Assembly: GCA_049601975.1 (NCBI GenBank)
Contig: JBMYRC010000155.1
Coordinates: 1 to 9,314 of the forward strand
Origin: UBA6544 sp049601975
Lineage (GTDB): Bacteria > Pseudomonadota > Alphaproteobacteria > UBA8366
Length of the DNA stretch: 9,314 nucleotides
Reading direction: 5' to 3'
Below are positions 7,094 through 9,314 of this stretch, piece by piece. The notes under the pieces are model-generated. The model was not told where the DNA came from, did not search any database, and saw only the letters and a program-made list of their open reading frames with translations. The translations under genes were made by a program, and so were the position numbers. Each line of letters starts with the position of its first letter. Within the stretch, counting starts at the first letter, position 1.

Positions 7094-8226
7094 CACTCGT
7101 TTGTCCTGGCATGAGGTAAATCGATATATTCCGGCGTCTGCATTTCCATCAGCCGGCTGGTGGTCCGTTGGAATTCGAAAGCATGCGTACCGGCGGCGTA
7201 GAGTTCCTCCGGCGGTGCATCGGCGGACGCCACTAAATTGACTTTCTTTTCATACAATACATCGATCAGGTTCATGAATCGTTTTGCCTCGTTGCGCATA
7301 TCTTTAGACATGCGAGGGATACCGCCCAGAATGATTGTATGAAAGTGGTCGCCGACGGCAATGTAATCTTCGGCACCGAGGGGGCGTTGGCAAAGTTCCT
7401 CGAAATCGAAATAAGCGACGCCGCGCGCAGTTTTCACTACGTCGATCTCGCGCCCTTTGACCGATAAGCTCTCTTCCTCAATACGTGCCCCTTCGGTCAG
7501 ATCGGCGAAAGCCAGGTTGAGGGCATGGTCTGATTCGTCGCCGAGCGGTGTGTGATACACCTGCATCCGGCTAAGACGCGCTTGGCGGTAGTCAGTTGGC
7601 GATGACAGTTCGAGAATATTCAATCGATGATTGATCAAGTCGATGAACGGTAGGAACCGGTCCCGCTGCAGCCCGTCCATATAGAGATCGTCGGGCGCAA
7701 AATTCGATGTCGCGACGACAACGACGCCAGCATCGAAAAATCCTTCGAATAAGCGGCCGAGCATCATCGCGTCGGCAATATTGGTGACGTGGAATTCGTC
7801 GAAACATAGGAGCGCCGATTTTCCAGCGATCTCCCGCGCGATTCGTGGCAGTGGATCGATCTCGTCCTTCGGTTTATCGGTCGATTGGCGCCAGGCATGG
7901 ATCGTGTCGTGAACCTCGATCATAAACTCGTGGAAATGAACGCGGCGCTTACTGTCGATATCGGAGCTGTCGAAAAACAAGTCCATCAGCATCGATTTAC
8001 CGCGCCCTGCAGGTCCGAAGATATAGAGTCCTTGAGGCGCCGGTTTAGGCTTTCCTCCGAAACCGAGACGTGCTTTCCAGCCAGCTGAGATTGGCTCCGG
8101 ACGATATCCTTTTAAAACTTCGTGGAGGTGCTGCAAGGTTTCCGCCGCCGCGGCTTGAAGCGGATCTTCCTGAATATCGTTGGCATCCCGCAGTGTGCGG
8201 TAGGCCGAAAGAGGGCCGTTGGTCAT
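7093..8226 (-). CDS. zapE: AFG1/ZapE-family AAA-type ATPase (cell division protein ZapE)
   Basis: This 377-residue P-loop ATPase belongs to the AFG1/ZapE family. E. coli ZapE associates with the FtsZ ring late in division, and yeast Afg1 acts in quality control of mitochondrial respiratory proteins. Walker A is GPAGRGKS at residues 71-78. Walker B is LLCFDEFHV at 139-147, with Asp143 and Glu144. Sensor 1 is ATSN at 172-175, followed by LYMDGLQRDRFLPFI, the typical family stretch. Length fits the family (about 370-400). The ATG at 8226 gives the expected N-terminus, but no clear ribosome-binding site is seen. It begins 27 bp after the beta-barrel gene and its stop overlaps the next gene. A zapE/AFG1 gene upstream of mdh-suc is common in alphaproteobacteria, so the neighbourhood supports the call. 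Whether it acts in division or in quality control here is unknown. Confidence 0.93.
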   Translation of the reverse strand: MTNGPLSAYRTLRDANDIQEDPLQAAAAETLQHLHEVLKGYRPEPISAGWKARLGFGGKPKPAPQGLYIFGPAGRGKSMLMDLFFDSSDIDSKRRVHFHEFMIEVHDTIHAWRQSTDKPKDEIDPLPRIAREIAGKSALLCFDEFHVTNIADAMMLGRLFEGFFDAGVVVVATSNFAPDDLYMDGLQRDRFLPFIDLINHRLNILELSSPTDYRQARLSRMQVYHTPLGDESDHALNLAFADLTEGARIEEESLSVKGREIDVVKTARGVAYFDFEELCQRPLGAEDYIAVGDHFHTIILGGIPRMSKDMRNEAKRFMNLIDVLYEKKVNLVASADAPPEELYAAGTHAFEFQRTTSRLMEMQTPEYIDLPHARTNE

Positions 8227-8253
8227 GCTGAATCAGTTTTTACGATGAGAGAC

Positions 8254-8931
8254 CTAAAAGCGGTAATTAACGGCAAACAACACGTCGTGCGAGACATGAT
8301 TCTCTGCCTCGATCTGCGTGCCGATGCCGGAGAAACCTGTGTTGACCTCGCCTAGGTTAATATAGCGATAGCCGAGATCGAGATCCCAATGCTTGGAGAA
8401 ACGCCACGACATGCCGATCATGGTGCCCCAGGCAAAGTTGTGCTCTCCGTTCTGATATTTCTCAATTTCACCGCTAGCGATGTTATTGCGCTCGACATTA
8501 GAGTTATTTTGCGCCCAACCGATACTGCCGCCTGCGTATGGCGTGAAATCCGAATTGTTTCGATATTCGTAGGCCACGTTAAAAAGGCCAGTGACGGTGG
8601 AAAGGTTATTCTCGTATCCGATTGAGGCACCGACATCGCGGGTGTCATAGTCGAACCGGTAGCGATATCCGACTTCAATTTCGGTCCGTAGTGGCAGTGA
8701 TTTCCAGCGGTAACCTAAGATGAGCGCATTGCCCGCCACTAGATCTTCATCATGATTGATTTGTAATTCGCCGGTAAAGCCCGTCGTTTTTGAATCCTGT
8801 ACCTCGGCATACGCGCCGATGAAACGGAGTCCGAGATAGCGCCCATGCTCGCCATTGCCCGCCCACGCGTTTGGAACCGCCCCCAATAGGACGGCCATCA
8901 CCGCTAAAGGCAAAGGCCACACTCGCTTCAT
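8254..8931 (-). CDS. Outer-membrane beta-barrel protein
   Basis: This 225-residue protein has a clear signal peptide: MKR, a hydrophobic core (LPLAVMAVLLGAV) and a likely signal peptidase I site after AWA at residue 24. The mature part of about 200 residues alternates polar and hydrophobic/aromatic residues in repeated strands such as LGLRFIGAYAEV, TEIEVGYRYRFDYD, FTPYAGGSIGWAQN and WDLDLGYRYINLGEV. It ends in DVLFAVNYRF, with the terminal phenylalanine typical of proteins inserted by the BAM complex. Size and pattern suggest an eight-stranded opacity/OmpA-like barrel; OmpW-like is an alternative. No ligand can be inferred. The ATG at 8931 is preceded by the purine-rich GGAGAGGGAGATA. The 27-bp gap to zapE suggests possible co-transcription. 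Confidence 0.8.
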   Translation of the reverse strand: MKRVWPLPLAVMAVLLGAVPNAWAGNGEHGRYLGLRFIGAYAEVQDSKTTGFTGELQINHDEDLVAGNALILGYRWKSLPLRTEIEVGYRYRFDYDTRDVGASIGYENNLSTVTGLFNVAYEYRNNSDFTPYAGGSIGWAQNNSNVERNNIASGEIEKYQNGEHNFAWGTMIGMSWRFSKHWDLDLGYRYINLGEVNTGFSGIGTQIEAENHVSHDVLFAVNYRF

Positions 8932-8985
8932 TATCTCCCTCTCCGCCGGAAATCAGCAATTTCGCTGTCGCATTTCTCGGTGTAA

Positions 8986-9025
8986 CTCGACTTCTTGTAT
9001 GCAAAATGGCGGTCAAGATGTCGAG
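8986..9025. repeat. Imperfect 12-bp inverted repeat (stem-loop)
   Basis: CTCGACTTCTTG at 8986-8997 pairs with CAAGATGTCGAG at 9014-9025 at 11 of 12 positions, around a 16-base loop. One more A-T pair flanks the outside. It lies 26 bp after the stop of the SAF-domain gene and about 55 bp before the beta-barrel gene. On the minus strand only two Ts follow, so it is not a textbook intrinsic terminator. It could be a weak terminator, an mRNA-protecting 3' hairpin or a protein-binding operator for the beta-barrel gene. Confidence 0.55.
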
Positions 9026-9051
9026 TAATTTGTTAGGACTCAAGGAAATAG

Positions 9052-9314
9052 TCATATTTTGTAACGTAGGAGGCGGCAGCACAAAACATCTTGTGGTCGG
9101 GGGACAAAAGCACGCCAGTCGTTGTCCGTAGGGCCGGCATTCGAAAGCGCGAATGTATCCTCCATTTCGCGTCGGATACGATAGGCTTCAGACGTCTCAT
9201 TGATTTCCGCATCGGTCCAACCGATCTGTTCACCTTTACCGATCGCCTGTTTTAATTTCACGTTATAAGCGAGGCCTATGGGCAATCCGCCGGTCTTCAA
9301 AGAGTCTTCCGCCG
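9052..9314 (-). CDS. C-terminal part of a homoserine-dehydrogenase-like oxidoreductase with SAF domain (partial)
   Basis: The frame is open to the window edge, so this is the 3' end (about 87 codons) of a gene starting beyond 9314. A TTG at 9300 can be read as a start but lies inside a conserved stretch and is not the true one. The visible text, ADSL-like AEDSLKTGGLPIGLAYNVKL then GKGEQIGWTDAEINETSEA and RIRREMED, resembles the C-terminal SAF region of predicted homoserine dehydrogenases (COG4091-type NAD(P)-binding oxidoreductases). This is from memory of the family. About 35 residues follow the RREME motif, where I would expect the protein to end soon; this tail has no recognisable features. 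The catalytic domain is outside the window. Confidence 0.6.
   Translation of the reverse strand, partial: AEDSLKTGGLPIGLAYNVKLKQAIGKGEQIGWTDAEINETSEAYRIRREMEDTFALSNAGPTDNDWRAFVPRPQDVLCCRLLRYKI

Noticed and set aside
6345..7112. A 255-codon minus-strand frame overlapping the membrane-protein gene and the start of mdh.
   Set aside because: It overlaps conserved mdh and the better-supported membrane-protein gene, and its sequence has no membrane or domain pattern.
8418..8678. An 86-codon minus-strand frame inside the beta-barrel gene.
   Set aside because: It is out of frame with a gene that has a signal peptide and a barrel pattern.
1..9314. A hidden defence, mobile or otherwise novel system.
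   Set aside because: All nine genes are co-directional and have similar composition. Seven are recognised as housekeeping or envelope genes. No repeats, integrase, transposase or toxin-like genes are seen.

Overview
This window looks like ordinary chromosomal DNA from an alphaproteobacterium. All genes lie on the minus strand, so transcription runs from high to low coordinates. The core is a tricarboxylic-acid-cycle cluster in the order zapE (AFG1-type ATPase), a small membrane protein, mdh, sucC, sucD, sucA, sucB. An mdh-sucCDAB block with a zapE/AFG1-type ATPase upstream is a well-known alphaproteobacterial arrangement. The malate dehydrogenase is the LDH-like type typical of that class. 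Base composition is moderately G+C-rich by eye, and nothing among the genes looks foreign.

Layout from the 5' side of the transcripts. At 9052-9314 is the 3' end of a gene that enters from outside the window, probably a homoserine-dehydrogenase-like oxidoreductase with a C-terminal SAF domain. A 120-bp gap holding an imperfect 12-bp inverted repeat follows. At 8254-8931 is a secreted outer-membrane beta-barrel protein. zapE (7093-8226) starts 27 bp later and overlaps a two-helix membrane protein with a PH-like tail (6626-7093). A 172-bp gap with a weak promoter-like element precedes mdh (5476-6453). A 122-bp gap precedes sucC (4157-5353), which shares one base with sucD (3282-4157). A 63-bp gap with a G+C-rich hairpin precedes sucA (231-3218). 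sucB begins at 191 and leaves the window at base 1.

The metabolic genes cover consecutive steps. SucA and SucB (E1 and E2) convert 2-oxoglutarate to succinyl-CoA. SucCD converts succinyl-CoA to succinate with formation of ATP or GTP. Mdh oxidises malate to oxaloacetate. The E3 subunit (lpd) often follows sucB but lies outside the window if present. zapE, the PH-like membrane protein and the beta-barrel protein have no obvious role in this pathway and may simply share its transcription.

I see no mobile element, CRISPR array, RNA gene or defence system, and no gene-free stretch longer than 172 bp. I found no evidence for a new biological system. The items worth a second look are modest: a lysine/arginine-rich tail on SucA, the uncharacterised membrane protein coupled to zapE, and several inverted repeats in the gaps.
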